Shown in pieces: positions 6,877-15,942 of a stretch of DNA of 64,000 bases. The DNA is taken from contig JAJXYD010000033.1 of the NCBI GenBank assembly GCA_021780695.1, positions 159,046 through 223,045 on the forward strand, in the 5' to 3' direction. The stretch comes from Deltaproteobacteria bacterium. GTDB taxonomy: Bacteria; Desulfobacterota; Syntrophobacteria; Syntrophobacterales; Syntrophobacteraceae. How positions within the stretch are numbered: the first letter of the stretch is position 1; each line of letters opens with the position of its first letter. The position numbers were made by a program, and so were the translations under genes. The notes beneath the pieces were generated by a model that was not told where the DNA came from, ran no database searches, and saw nothing but the letters and a program-made list of their open reading frames with translations.

Positions 6877-8271
6877 TTAGCTCCTCTGTGCCAGGACCGC
6901 TGCCCAGGAAAGAAGGTTTGTCGCATCGTTCAGGGGTGTAATCTGGCTGTTCCACCAAGGCTGGCCTGCAAATCTCAACATGATTCGGTAGGCCATCATG
7001 CCGTAGTCGAACCAAAGATGGGCGCTCACGTCAACGCGGGGCCCTCCCGCCTTCATGGCGGTAAGATATTGCTTGAGGTTTACGAGGATGATGTCACCCG
7101 GGGAACCGACCATCTGACACGCCTGAGTGTAGATTACCCGTTTCCCCATGATCGTATCGAAGGGCTTATTCGACAAGCCACCAGAGGGCAGGTACAGAGG
7201 CCAGCCGCCCACAGTCGTGCCCGTGGAGTTCTGGAACGCCATATACATGGCGAAAAGCTGCGGCTCGATGTCCTGGTTTACGAGCCACACGGCGCCGCGC
7301 CGCCAGGGCGCATAAATGGACGCCCACATTTGCATGATGTTGTCACCTACAATCGTTCCTGCCGGCTGTCCCGTGACTTTCGGTACAGTGATTGTCGATG
7401 CGGAGTTGAGGATACCGAGGGGCATGCCGACGCCTGATCCGTTCACGATAGCGTTGGTAATCTTAAAGTCGATCTTATCCGCACTCTTGCGGCGGAGATA
7501 GGTGTCCAGGCTTGCGGTGTCTTCCAGCAGCTCTTCCGTTACCGGGATCAGCACAGTAACCTTGTTAAGTCTGATCTCACGGTTTTGGAGCAAAATCTTG
7601 GATTGCTGGAGCTGCGCGGCTTCAGCTTCCCAAAATGCTTGAATGCCCGTGGTAGACCATGGCGTATCCTCATCGACAGGCCAGACCATCGTGTTTCTCG
7701 GCGTGGTCCGATTATCGGTGAGTGGCACAAAGGAGTCTTCGCCGTACACCTTCTCGATAATTTCCTTCTGAAAATCCGGAGGTACGAGGTAGCCGCCATC
7801 GCCGCCCACACCTTCCGACGAAAACGTGGTGGGCGCATTCATGATGCGCTGAAGCTTGTCGCTCAAAAAAGGCTGCTTCGCGCAAGCCGCCTTGACATCC
7901 GAAGCAAACTCACCAAAATTCTTGTACCCGAACTTACCCTTGTCATCGTTTTGGACAATGGTGAGATTGGCCAGATTGCCGGGTCTTACATCCCCCACTG
8001 AAGGAGTAGAGATACCGGCTGCGGAATTAGCCGGGTCGTTCGCGCTGGCAAGCCTTCCCCGTGACTGACCGAGTTCGAGCAGGTTGGCCTCGATGCGCTC
8101 CTGGCGTTCGATCTCCTTACCAAGCAACTCCACCTGGTTGAGGAGCTGGTCAATCTCCGTGGATTCCTCCGAGGTGAGATCTCGCTTATCGGTAGCAGCC
8201 ATCTGATTGATTACTTCGGCCCGGTTCAACGTTTCCAGTCTTTTTGCCTGGAGTTCCCTGATTCTATCCAT
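6877..8271 (-). CDS. Major capsid protein, HK97 gp5 family
   Basis: 464 residues. Residues 1-~115 are a charged coiled coil (delta/scaffold domain: IRELQAKRLETLNRAEVINQ onward), removed by the head protease in this family. The mature part begins near the SSEGVGGDGGYLVPPDF motif, a clear HK97-fold signature, followed by the E-loop, spine helix and P domain, ending in the typical AWWNSQITPLNDATNLLSW-like segment (FAGQPWWNSQITPLN). It lies downstream of the ClpP-like protease, with terminators on both sides, consistent with the most abundant virion protein. Confidence 0.95.
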   Translation of the reverse strand: MDRIRELQAKRLETLNRAEVINQMAATDKRDLTSEESTEIDQLLNQVELLGKEIERQERIEANLLELGQSRGRLASANDPANSAAGISTPSVGDVRPGNLANLTIVQNDDKGKFGYKNFGEFASDVKAACAKQPFLSDKLQRIMNAPTTFSSEGVGGDGGYLVPPDFQKEIIEKVYGEDSFVPLTDNRTTPRNTMVWPVDEDTPWSTTGIQAFWEAEAAQLQQSKILLQNREIRLNKVTVLIPVTEELLEDTASLDTYLRRKSADKIDFKITNAIVNGSGVGMPLGILNSASTITVPKVTGQPAGTIVGDNIMQMWASIYAPWRRGAVWLVNQDIEPQLFAMYMAFQNSTGTTVGGWPLYLPSGGLSNKPFDTIMGKRVIYTQACQMVGSPGDIILVNLKQYLTAMKAGGPRVDVSAHLWFDYGMMAYRIMLRFAGQPWWNSQITPLNDATNLLSWAAVLAQRS

Positions 8272-8286
8272 CTTGTCGCCTCCAAA

Positions 8287-8323
8287 TAAAAAAGCCGCTC
8301 ACGGCAATGAACCGTGGCGGCTG
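8287..8323 (-). terminator. Strong terminator between head protease and capsid genes
   Basis: On the minus strand AGCCGCCACGG-ttcattg-CCGTGAGCGGCT is followed by TTTTTATTTGG. The near-perfect 11-bp stem with T-run is a textbook terminator; some capsid mRNA must come from read-through or a promoter close by. Confidence 0.8.
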
Positions 8324-8375
8324 GTTGAGTGATGGGCGCTCCCCTTTAGGCGCGCCGTTATTTTGTGACTTGATC

Positions 8376-9572
8376 TTAAACCGGGTGCTTGGTAATCGGC
8401 CTTTCCCGTGCCAATGCGAGTTTTAGCCTTGCCAATGTCCTGGCTATTGGAGGGCTCGGAACACTTGGCTTTTCCTCATGCTGGGAGGCTTGGTCTTGCG
8501 ACCCCACAGTGATGTAGTTGTTGACGATAACGGGCGTCTGGGGTTGGCGGGGTGCCCGGATCGCACTCACAGAGCTGTTGCCCGCGAGCAAGGCCGAATG
8601 AATATTCTTGAACCCGAATTTCTTAAAATCAAAAGCGATTGAAGCCGCCGCCGGGAGGGCTTCCCCGATGGAATCAATTAAACCGGCCTCCAAAGCCTCT
8701 TCGGCGTCCATCCAAGTTTCGGCCTCCAGCATCTCGGTTAGCTTCCCCTCCATATTGGTCTTGCCAGCCTTGGCGCACTGGTTGAGGTAACTCTGCGTAA
8801 TGGCTCCCTCCACCTTGTCGAGCATGTTTGCTTCCTTGCGGAGGTCGTCAGCATTCCCGATAGCAAAGGTCCATGGCTTGTGAATCATCAGGATGCCATT
8901 ATTTGCCATCTCGATATGGTTTCCGGCCATGGCTACGATGGAAGCCGCCGATGCGGCAATGCCGTCAATCGTGACGTTCACATGGGCCTTATGGGACTTA
9001 AGGAGGTTGTAAATTGCGACAGCCTCAAAGACTCTGCCGCCCGGAGAATTGATATGAACGGAGATGTTTTTAAGAGAAGGCCCGGCGTTCTGTAAATCCT
9101 TCGCCATTTTTTTAGCGGTAATGCCGCCACCGTCCCAATCTTTGAGGCCTATTTCATCGTAGATATAGACTTCCATCGCGCCCGGAACATCGTTGCGGAT
9201 TCGATAGCCCTTATTCCAGGAATCGGAGCTGTCGGAGTCCTCGCCTATCGCTTTTCTGTGTGCTTCCAGGTGCTTTTTAACGGCCTCCGAGGCGTCCTTA
9301 CCTGAGCGTGCCCCGTTAGCCGCGGCCCAGGCCGCATTTAAGCCGCCTTTGTGCAGGTAGAGCGTGCCATCCTTGAAACGGCCATTGTCGTCCTTTTCCT
9401 TACCACCCCTAACCCAATGGTGCGGATAGCCCCAGGTGGAAACCTCGTTCTCTACACCCTCGTCGGCAAACGCGATTCGGGGCAATTCCTTCTTGTCCAC
9501 GTCGCCCCATTTGGGCTCATTGTCGGCAAGTTTGCTGTTGTGCCGGAAAGCCATAATGTCAGCTATAGCCAT
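8376..9572 (-). CDS. ClpP-like (S14) head maturation protease with N-terminal domain
   Basis: 398 residues. Residues 45-110 form a separate N-terminal module (HHWVRGG, DGTLYLHKGGLNAAWAA) seen at the start of other phage head proteins. Residues 130-320 are a ClpP fold: HINSPGG at 173-179, active-site Ser ~208 in GIAASAAS, His ~231 in LMIHKPW and Asp ~252 in MLDKVEG make the catalytic triad. The C-terminal ~90 residues are Pro/Gln-rich and may act as scaffold. It would cleave the delta domain of the capsid protein downstream. Such ClpP-type proteases are standard in HK97-like heads. Confidence 0.93.
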   Translation of the reverse strand: MAIADIMAFRHNSKLADNEPKWGDVDKKELPRIAFADEGVENEVSTWGYPHHWVRGGKEKDDNGRFKDGTLYLHKGGLNAAWAAANGARSGKDASEAVKKHLEAHRKAIGEDSDSSDSWNKGYRIRNDVPGAMEVYIYDEIGLKDWDGGGITAKKMAKDLQNAGPSLKNISVHINSPGGRVFEAVAIYNLLKSHKAHVNVTIDGIAASAASIVAMAGNHIEMANNGILMIHKPWTFAIGNADDLRKEANMLDKVEGAITQSYLNQCAKAGKTNMEGKLTEMLEAETWMDAEEALEAGLIDSIGEALPAAASIAFDFKKFGFKNIHSALLAGNSSVSAIRAPRQPQTPVIVNNYITVGSQDQASQHEEKPSVPSPPIARTLARLKLALARERPITKHPV

Positions 9573-9620
9573 GTTCTCGCCCTTTCCCGCGGCCTCGAAG
9601 CTGAGGCCGTCATGATCGGT

Positions 9621-9815
9621 TCAGTGAGTGCGGGCCGCATCTTTGGTCCAAATATAAGTCGGATAGTGAAAGGATTGCTTGGCGGTCACCTCCCGGTTCT
9701 TGAGCGTGCCAATGATTATGTCGTAACGCTTGCCATCGTGTTCCTCTGGAAGCGTCCTGAAACTATCAGGTTCAAAGTCCCCTTCGTCTCTGAACAGGCA
9801 TGCATGGTAAGCCAT
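9621..9815 (-). CDS. Small conserved-looking phage protein
   Basis: 64 residues, good ribosome site (GAGGGGGT) before the ATG at 9815. It is charged and aromatic (HACLFRDEGDFEPDSF), with no signal peptide or membrane segment. It lies 3 bases after the 121-residue gene upstream and before the protease. Function unknown. Confidence 0.5.
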   Translation of the reverse strand: MAYHACLFRDEGDFEPDSFRTLPEEHDGKRYDIIIGTLKNREVTAKQSFHYPTYIWTKDAARTH

Positions 9816-9817
9816 CG

Positions 9818-10183
9818 CTACCCCCTCGCGCTCGTCAGGACCGGGATGGAGTTCAACACGCTTGCTGGCGAGAAGAACCAGCGAAACAGAAGGTCTACGT
9901 CCATGATCGAAAAGTTGATCTCAGTGTTGAGAATGAGGGTAATCTTGCTGGACGCAGCGTTAAGATCCAGCGTGATCGTCCCCTGGTCCCAAAACAACCA
10001 CCCGGCAAATCCGGTTTTTCGTGAGAAAAGTGCCGGGTTGGGCGCTTTCCAGAGGTCGAAGGTGATCGCACACGGCGGAACACCAAGTACCGTCCTCGCC
10101 ATGCGATCCAGGAAGCCTCCCATGCGATCGGGGGCTACGTGCTTGCAGTTTAAGCCGACAAGAATCAGCATTGGTTGTCGCAC
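9818..10183 (-). CDS. Unknown protein next to ATP-grasp gene
   Basis: 121 residues from a GTG at 10183 with AGGAGG 9 bases upstream. A single alpha/beta domain: LILVGLNCKHVAP opening, a helix, then the strands FAGWLFWDQGTITLDLN, KITLILNTEI and FSIMDVDLLFRWFF. The order of opening strand, helix and paired strands faintly recalls small phage S-adenosylmethionine-decarboxylase-fold proteins, but the catalytic Glu-Ser cleavage site of that family is not visible, so I do not assign it. It lies between the ATP-grasp gene and a 64-residue gene inside the head module. Confidence 0.5.
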   Translation of the reverse strand: MRQPMLILVGLNCKHVAPDRMGGFLDRMARTVLGVPPCAITFDLWKAPNPALFSRKTGFAGWLFWDQGTITLDLNAASSKITLILNTEINFSIMDVDLLFRWFFSPASVLNSIPVLTSARG

Positions 10184-10254
10184 GGGTGGGTGTCCTCCTG
10201 TCGATAAGGCCTATTAGGGAGTTTTCGTACTGCCTGAAATCGAGCGGTCTGCGT

Positions 10255-11541
10255 CTAGCCATTTAAATCAATCCCCGCATATTCCTTTGCCTTGGCTACC
10301 TTCTTTAGCATCACGCCAAGATAGTCCGATAAATACTCCAAGCGCGGCATAGTCATTCTTTGGACTCGTTCATCGAGTAGCCCAGCGACCTCTTTAATGG
10401 AGTTGCCCGTTGCGATAATGGAGGCGAACTGTCCGTATGTGCCATTTTCCACGCAATAGGTCTCTTCGCCATCCTGCCTTGCATTCTTTAGCATCAGCCA
10501 GTCTCGAAGCTCTGGAGGCACAGGTACATAGATGTCTCGCCCGTTATACTTGTCGCACCGAAGGATGATTTCCCCAAAATGGGTGTTCTTGGAGTCGATA
10601 ACGGGCGTTATCCCGTGGGCACAATCGTAAACGGCCAGTGCGTAGTCTTTCCCGTAGAACTTAATCAAACCTGCCGTGGGCGGATTCCCCATACGGCAAC
10701 ACTCATCGAGGGCGAACACCTTCCCATCGGGGGTGATACGCATCTCGGACGAATACGGGCCTTGATAGCCAACCTCGCCGTAAATCGTTGCCGTCTTATC
10801 GAAGAAGTCTTTCATGATAGGGGGCGGTTCTGAGAATTTGCGGCCAAGATATCCCATCCCTTTATCTTCGACCCCTATACTGAACGTGCTGCTAATCTCG
10901 GCCCCATTCCTGAACAGATCGGGGCCTATTTCGATTGCGTCAGGGATATCTTTCTGGACGATAACGCCTACCTCTTGAGCCCTAACTATGCCGATCTGCT
11001 GGCGAATGGCATTGAAATCTATCTCCGTTTGGCGTGGATGATAGTGGGCCGTCGTGTCGATATCGCCGCGGTATTTGTCGGCAGGCTTAATCCATAGCTT
11101 CTCGTGTTTATCGCTTAAGAAAGTCCAAGCGCTATCGAGGCCAGCTTTGCCGTTTTGGGGCACGAAAGCCCAGCTTTTGGGGATGTTTAAGCCGGCACTC
11201 GCCAATCGCCCCAAAGCAAAATATTTATCCTGCTCCATCTTCTCGCCGCCAAGTGCGCCACATACCCGATAGCCTTTGCCCTGAAGCCAAACCTGAAGGG
11301 GACCAAAATTAACATCGCAAAAAAGGATGATGTCCGCACGGTCCAGGGAGGGTTCCAGCTCGTCTACCCATTCCACGCCGGGAAGTCCCTTACCTATCGA
11401 ATGCTGGCGACTTTCCAGGAAAACCGAGATGGTTGGGCGGCAATACAGCACTTTTCCGTAGTAGCGCGCCATTTCCGTAGCGACAAAAGTAAAATAGCCG
11501 CTGTCTACGATCAAAAGCGTAAGTTTCGATAAATCAGGCAT
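10255..11541 (-). CDS. ATP-grasp ligase-like protein, PurD-like, in the head module
   Basis: 428 residues from the ATG at 11541, which overlaps the portal stop by 8 bases and has GGAAG upstream. ATP-grasp features in order: an N-terminal Rossmann-like part (LTLLIVDSGYFTFVATEMA), lid strand with Lys (LWIKPADKYRGD), EVGVIVQKDIPDAIEIGPD, and the metal-binding end YSSEMRITPDG ... ALDECCRMGNPP. The last motif resembles the E-x-N-x-R-x-G-D-P of PurD-type ligases with changes. These enzymes join a carboxylate to an amine using ATP. It is not part of any normal head pathway, yet is translationally coupled to the portal gene; substrate unknown. Confidence 0.75.
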   Translation of the reverse strand: MPDLSKLTLLIVDSGYFTFVATEMARYYGKVLYCRPTISVFLESRQHSIGKGLPGVEWVDELEPSLDRADIILFCDVNFGPLQVWLQGKGYRVCGALGGEKMEQDKYFALGRLASAGLNIPKSWAFVPQNGKAGLDSAWTFLSDKHEKLWIKPADKYRGDIDTTAHYHPRQTEIDFNAIRQQIGIVRAQEVGVIVQKDIPDAIEIGPDLFRNGAEISSTFSIGVEDKGMGYLGRKFSEPPPIMKDFFDKTATIYGEVGYQGPYSSEMRITPDGKVFALDECCRMGNPPTAGLIKFYGKDYALAVYDCAHGITPVIDSKNTHFGEIILRCDKYNGRDIYVPVPPELRDWLMLKNARQDGEETYCVENGTYGQFASIIATGNSIKEVAGLLDERVQRMTMPRLEYLSDYLGVMLKKVAKAKEYAGIDLNG

Positions 11542-13342
11542 GCGGATCACTTCCCAGGCTATCCCATGGTTCGGTCGTTTGATTGGGTTGCGCTTCGGGG
11601 ACAACAACTTTTGGGGTTGACTTTGGCGCAGGCTCGGGCAGCGACGCGGCAAATGCCGCTAGATGCTCGGTAGCTCTTATATATGCCCACTCGCCCGGCA
11701 TATCGGCTACTGTGGCCTCCGTTCCCTCATGGAATGCACGATACAAAGCATGACGTACCCGCTCCATGATATTGTCGGAAAATGAGGAGAGGTGGACATT
11801 TAATGTCTTTTTAGGGAGCGCCCCTGGGCGAATATGCCCTATGAAGTCCAAGGCTATCGCTTGCGCTTTCACATCGATTCTTTCCCTGGCTGTTTCCGTG
11901 TAGATTTCCATCCAAGCATTAAACAGGCCCTCGTCATCTCCGAAAAATTCCCTCTCGGTATTAAAACGCGCTATGCCGTGATTGATCTCTGAGTCCTCAA
12001 GTTCATGGAGTGCTGCACTTTTGCCGGGAAGCACACCAGGCTTTGCGGGAGGTTTTTGCTTATTCCCGTTCTGCACGGTTTCATCGCCTACAATGGCCTT
12101 AAGGGTCGTGAAACTGCTTTGCATAATCAGCGCGTCGCCTTCGGGGCCTACCGGGTCCATATCCTCAAGCCGCAAAATCGTATTGGCCGAATAGACGCCA
12201 ATGTTTCGCATGATCTGGTAGTACGTTGCGCGGGTCTTATGGTCTCCACGCAGGAAGCCTCGTGTTTCGATCTTGGTCCGGACCCCTCGTTCCCGTGCCC
12301 CCAGGAGCTTGAAATCGGCCTCTTGCTCAAGGCGAACAATCCAGGGCATGAGTGCGTCTTGAACCACTTCGATGTTTTGCGATTCGATATTGGAGAAGGT
12401 TGACCGCTCCAAATCCATCAGTTTGTGCGGAGGCAATCCGAACCACCGCGCAATGTCTGTTACCTGAAACTTGCGAGTAGAGAGAAGTTGAGCATCCTCG
12501 GGGTTTATCATGAGGTCTTGCCACCCGATGCCCTGGTCGAACACGGGGATATTGTAACGACGCCCATGGCCTCGCGTCATGCTTGCGAAAGCACCCCGGA
12601 TATCTTCCTTCGTCTCGGGAGAGAGCTTTTGAGGATGGGTGATCGCCCCTGTCGTGATAGAGCCATTGGCGAACAGGTCTTCCGCGCTCTGTTCGGAGGC
12701 AATGCCAAGACCTATCGACCGAGCGCCTAACGCGACCACCGAGTACCCCACAAGCCCATTAAAGCCGAGCCCCTTCAGGTGGAACATGCGGTCGGCGGGG
12801 ATCGTGACTTGAGGGCCGACATCATTTGTAACCCTATAGACCAAAGGTCCGGTTAGGTAACTCCCGTTCTCGGGATCCTGTGCTCGACTTACACGCACCC
12901 GGTAGGGCTCGATAGGCCACAGGGCGATAGGACGCCCCCCCTTATCGAACTCGATTTCCGAATATCCGTTTCCCCAACTACATGCCCAGGCCACCATCGT
13001 TTCTTCCCAGGAATAGTTGGACATTTCCGGGTTTGCTCGGACCTGGATCAACTTCCATACTGGATGGTTTGTGAGTTTAATGCGCCTGCCTTCGGACTCG
13101 CGCTGAACGACCCATGGCAGCATGGCTACAGACTGCGAGATAAATGAAACGGCCCGGAATACGGCACCTACAGTCATTGCCGTGTCGTGGTCTACAAACA
13201 CCCCTGCCTGGCGCGTAGGAAGCGCGATATAGGGGACTCTGCGAGGGTCAACCGGCGTCACCATCGGCTCATTGTGAACCGACTGTGCAGGGGACTTGCC
13301 GCCGCGCCTGAAGGCTGCTGATATTTTCGCCAAAATTCCCAT
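11534..13342 (-). CDS. Portal protein, HK97 family
   Basis: 602 residues. The core (~residues 40-420) shows the HK97-type portal pattern: VFRAVSFISQSVAMLPW near the N terminus, PIEPYRVRVSRA, the clip/stem region DIARWFGLPPHKLMDL and the long helix NIEVVQDALMPWIVRLEQE. The portal forms the dodecameric DNA gateway and terminase dock. The C-terminal ~180 residues are longer than in HK97 and helical, perhaps a fused accessory part. It lies 6 bases after the large terminase gene. Confidence 0.93.
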   Translation of the reverse strand: MGILAKISAAFRRGGKSPAQSVHNEPMVTPVDPRRVPYIALPTRQAGVFVDHDTAMTVGAVFRAVSFISQSVAMLPWVVQRESEGRRIKLTNHPVWKLIQVRANPEMSNYSWEETMVAWACSWGNGYSEIEFDKGGRPIALWPIEPYRVRVSRAQDPENGSYLTGPLVYRVTNDVGPQVTIPADRMFHLKGLGFNGLVGYSVVALGARSIGLGIASEQSAEDLFANGSITTGAITHPQKLSPETKEDIRGAFASMTRGHGRRYNIPVFDQGIGWQDLMINPEDAQLLSTRKFQVTDIARWFGLPPHKLMDLERSTFSNIESQNIEVVQDALMPWIVRLEQEADFKLLGARERGVRTKIETRGFLRGDHKTRATYYQIMRNIGVYSANTILRLEDMDPVGPEGDALIMQSSFTTLKAIVGDETVQNGNKQKPPAKPGVLPGKSAALHELEDSEINHGIARFNTEREFFGDDEGLFNAWMEIYTETARERIDVKAQAIALDFIGHIRPGALPKKTLNVHLSSFSDNIMERVRHALYRAFHEGTEATVADMPGEWAYIRATEHLAAFAASLPEPAPKSTPKVVVPEAQPNQTTEPWDSLGSDPHA

Positions 13343-13348
13343 AGCGTC

Positions 13349-15043
13349 CTAACGATTGAAGGAAAGCACGTCCATTTGGAGTGTGATGGGGCCACTATCG
13401 CCCGCTAAAGCCCTTGAAAGGGCCATAATTATGGCTACGGGACCGTCTATTTTCGCCTCTTTGCGCTCTTTCTGAGGGAAAATATTGTCCTTTTTGTCGC
13501 GCCACGCGATGACGTTTGAGACCATCCAGGTCAAAACCGGATCGCCATTATGATGAAACCTGCCCGATAGGATTAGGGCTTCCCACTCTTTCATGGGCTG
13601 CGAGAAGTTCTTTACCGTCGCGCCCATCTCAACCATAGGAAAACCCTCACTAAGCATCTCAACTGATAGTTGTGTAGCCTGAAAAGGGTCGAATGGTACT
13701 TCCTGTATCTCGAATTGGCCCTTATAGTCTCTGAGATCGTCCTTGATGTAGCCGTAATCAATGATGTTGCCGGGCGTGAGAGTGATCCAGCCTTCACGCG
13801 CCCAGCCAGCATAATAGGTCTTATCTTCCGTCTCGGCTTCTTCCTCCGGGAGGTAGTGATTACAAAACGCTGCGTAATGATCCTGCCCTTTGTCATCTTG
13901 CCACTTAAAGATGCGCGCCAGCTCCGCCAGGTCAATCTTGCTGGCAAGGTCCAGGGCTATCCAACAAGGCTTCCCGACGAATTGTTCCGGGCGCAATGCC
14001 GGATCGGCGCACTTCCGCCAGGCCACCATATCCATCCAGGCCGTCGCGGCATTCATCCACTGGTTGAGGTGCTTGCAGCGGATTATGTTCTGACGCGAGG
14101 CGCGTTGGAGCGCTTCCTTGTGCCGCGCCCTTAAATAATCCTCGAAGACACTTACCCCGAAGTTGGGATTTGCTTTCGGCCAGTTGTTAAAATCCGTCCA
14201 ATCGTCGTCATCATCGAGAGTAAAGATGATCCCAAAAATATCCTCGTTATCAAATCCCGAAACCTTATCGAGGATTTTGCAGACCTGCGCCCTCTTGTCG
14301 TAGCAGGGCCCGGCGATGTTCGACCCGGCAGTAGTAATGATGAGCGCAAGCGGCTGCTCACGCGCCCCCATGCCGGTTAGCATCGTGTCGTACTGGTCTG
14401 AAGTCCTGTGTTCGTGGTATTCGTCCGTAATGGAGCAATGAGGAGATGCGCCATCACCGGGATTTCCCACTATCGGCTCAAATTTGCTTGCCAGCTCCGG
14501 GATCGCCAGATTGGACGCATTCACCACAATGCCGTAGTGGGCCTGAAAATCTTCATCCTTCTTAGCCATGAGGCGCGCTGGCCGGAAAACTTCCCACGCC
14601 TGCTTTTCCGTCGTGGCTCCCGAGTACACCTCGGCGCCAGGCTCGTCGTCGCCTGCCAGAGCAAATAGACCTATGGTTGCAGCGAACTGCGACTTCCCAT
14701 TTTTCCTTGCCACCTCGATATAGGCTTCCCTGTAGCGCCTGAGATCCGTGCGCTTATTGACCCATCCGAAGATCGAACACACAATGAACTTCTGCCAGGG
14801 ACCAAGCCGGATCTCTGAGCCTGCCCACTTGCCTTTGATGTGCGTGAGGTTTTCGATGAATCTACAAGCCCGTGCGGCTTTAGCCTGGTCAAAACGGTAC
14901 TGGAAAGCTTTTGTTTTCTGGCGCGCCAGGTCGTCGATGTGGCGCTGACATGCGAGTCTCACCCATTTACAAGATGCTATCGCACCGGACAAAACATCCT
15001 GGGCATACTTGTGTGCGGAGGCACAATAACTATTTCTTGCCAT
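13349..15043 (-). CDS. terL: Terminase large subunit
   Basis: 564 residues from the ATG at 15043 (14-base overlap with the small subunit); the frame runs further up to 15115 only through a TTG codon. ATPase motifs: deviant Walker A ARKNGKS (in YIEVARKNGKSQFAA) and Walker B SITDEYHEH; the nuclease domain starts with WIALDLASKIDLAEL, giving the first metal-binding Asp, and has a later Asp in AIIM region. This is the HK97/P27-partner terminase type that pumps and cuts phage DNA. Sits between small terminase and portal as usual. Confidence 0.95.
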   Translation of the reverse strand: MARNSYCASAHKYAQDVLSGAIASCKWVRLACQRHIDDLARQKTKAFQYRFDQAKAARACRFIENLTHIKGKWAGSEIRLGPWQKFIVCSIFGWVNKRTDLRRYREAYIEVARKNGKSQFAATIGLFALAGDDEPGAEVYSGATTEKQAWEVFRPARLMAKKDEDFQAHYGIVVNASNLAIPELASKFEPIVGNPGDGASPHCSITDEYHEHRTSDQYDTMLTGMGAREQPLALIITTAGSNIAGPCYDKRAQVCKILDKVSGFDNEDIFGIIFTLDDDDDWTDFNNWPKANPNFGVSVFEDYLRARHKEALQRASRQNIIRCKHLNQWMNAATAWMDMVAWRKCADPALRPEQFVGKPCWIALDLASKIDLAELARIFKWQDDKGQDHYAAFCNHYLPEEEAETEDKTYYAGWAREGWITLTPGNIIDYGYIKDDLRDYKGQFEIQEVPFDPFQATQLSVEMLSEGFPMVEMGATVKNFSQPMKEWEALILSGRFHHNGDPVLTWMVSNVIAWRDKKDNIFPQKERKEAKIDGPVAIIMALSRALAGDSGPITLQMDVLSFNR

Positions 15044-15440
15044 CCAGCTTTGACCATTTGTTCGTTTGCTTTCCGGCTGCAACTCCGGATAAGCGTGCTC
15101 GGCTGGAAGGTTCAAGCCCGAAGCACGAGGCGAGCGCCCGCATCTGAGAAATCATGTTGGCCGTGAACGGGAGCTTTTCGCGCTGAGCATTCACGAACTC
15201 ACCATATAATTGACAATAGACCGCAAGCTGCGAACCGTCGATCGGTGCTATGATTCCCGACTGCGAGTGGATCGTCGTTACTCGGTCCCATTCTTTTTTT
15301 GCTTCTCCCTCGATCCATTCAGGACACTCAGGAACTCCTGAGCAAACCTGCACTTCATTTTTATTTAGAGCGCGGTGACCCGGATTGCCGTTTATGATTT
15401 TGAGCGCCGTCGGTTTTGGCTTGCGCCCTCGGATCGCCAT
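15030..15440 (-). CDS. terS: Terminase small subunit, P27 family
   Basis: 136 residues. ATG at 15440 with GGAG 9 bases upstream; the frame is open further upstream but only as non-coding leader. MAIRGRKPKPTALKIINGNP is the signature opening of P27-type small terminases, followed by a helical oligomerisation core (LAVYCQLYGEFVNAQREKL). It recognises the packaging site and hands DNA to the large subunit, with which it overlaps by 14 bases. Confidence 0.92.
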   Translation of the reverse strand: MAIRGRKPKPTALKIINGNPGHRALNKNEVQVCSGVPECPEWIEGEAKKEWDRVTTIHSQSGIIAPIDGSQLAVYCQLYGEFVNAQREKLPFTANMISQMRALASCFGLEPSSRARLSGVAAGKQTNKWSKLDGKK

Positions 15441-15558
15441 TTTGGGACTCCAAATTTTAATTCGCGGTCGTGCGAAAATGATTCGGCACACGGTCCAATC
15501 GACGCACTGCCAGAGATTTCGACCTACCCCCCCCCCTATCGGGTGCCAAAAGTTTGGC
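15441..15558. other. Terminase leader with a run of ten C/G, candidate cos region
   Basis: The 118 bases between the HNH nuclease and small terminase genes hold no gene. They contain C10 on the plus strand at 15527-15536 (G10 on the coding strand) next to TAGG. In HNH/P27-type phages the cohesive-end site is usually in this neighbourhood. No overhang can be read from sequence alone. Confidence 0.4.
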
Positions 15559-15942
15559 TTATCGGGAGAGGCCAACGGGATTGCCGAAACCACCGTCCTT
15601 ACGTGCCGTTTTTTCTGAATGATGACGAGAACATAACGATTGCCAGTTAGCCTCGTCCCAAAATATCCCCATATCGCCCCGGTGAGGCTCAATGTGATCC
15701 ACGACCGTAGCGGAAATGTAGCGACCCTCGGATAAGCATTCCCCACAAAGAGGATGCTGCCAAAGAAAGACCGCTCGCGCCTTACGCCATCGGCCATCAT
15801 AGCCGCGATCCGCTGCACTTAACCTGGGTCGCTCATATTGTCGCCTTTGGACATTCGCATGCTCTCGGCATCGGTGTTTCCCCCGGTCCACAAGAATATT
15901 GCAGCCAGGATAAGCACAAACCTGCTGCGGGGCTTTCGGCAT
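15559..15942 (-). CDS. HNH endonuclease, packaging-associated
   Basis: 127 residues from the ATG at 15942, which overlaps the endolysin stop as TGATG. Two Cys pairs (CAYPGCN, CREH and CGECL) surround the HNH core: VVDHIEPHRGD gives the catalytic His, then NWQSLCSRHHSEKT gives the Asn and metal-binding His. HNH nucleases beside P27-type terminases assist cutting at cos during DNA packaging in HK97-like phages. Position and motifs agree. Confidence 0.9.
   Translation of the reverse strand: MPKAPQQVCAYPGCNILVDRGKHRCREHANVQRRQYERPRLSAADRGYDGRWRKARAVFLWQHPLCGECLSEGRYISATVVDHIEPHRGDMGIFWDEANWQSLCSRHHSEKTARKDGGFGNPVGLSR

Noticed and set aside
9818..10183. S-adenosylmethionine decarboxylase
   Set aside because: The strand order is suggestive but the self-cleavage Glu-Ser site is not visible; left as unknown.
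11534..11652. Upstream-extended start of the ATP-grasp protein
   Set aside because: The extension lies inside the portal gene; the ATG at 11541 has a ribosome site and normal overlap.
15441..15818. N-terminal extension of the small terminase
   Set aside because: The P27 signature begins at 15440 after a good ribosome site; the upstream frame runs through the noncoding leader and HNH gene.
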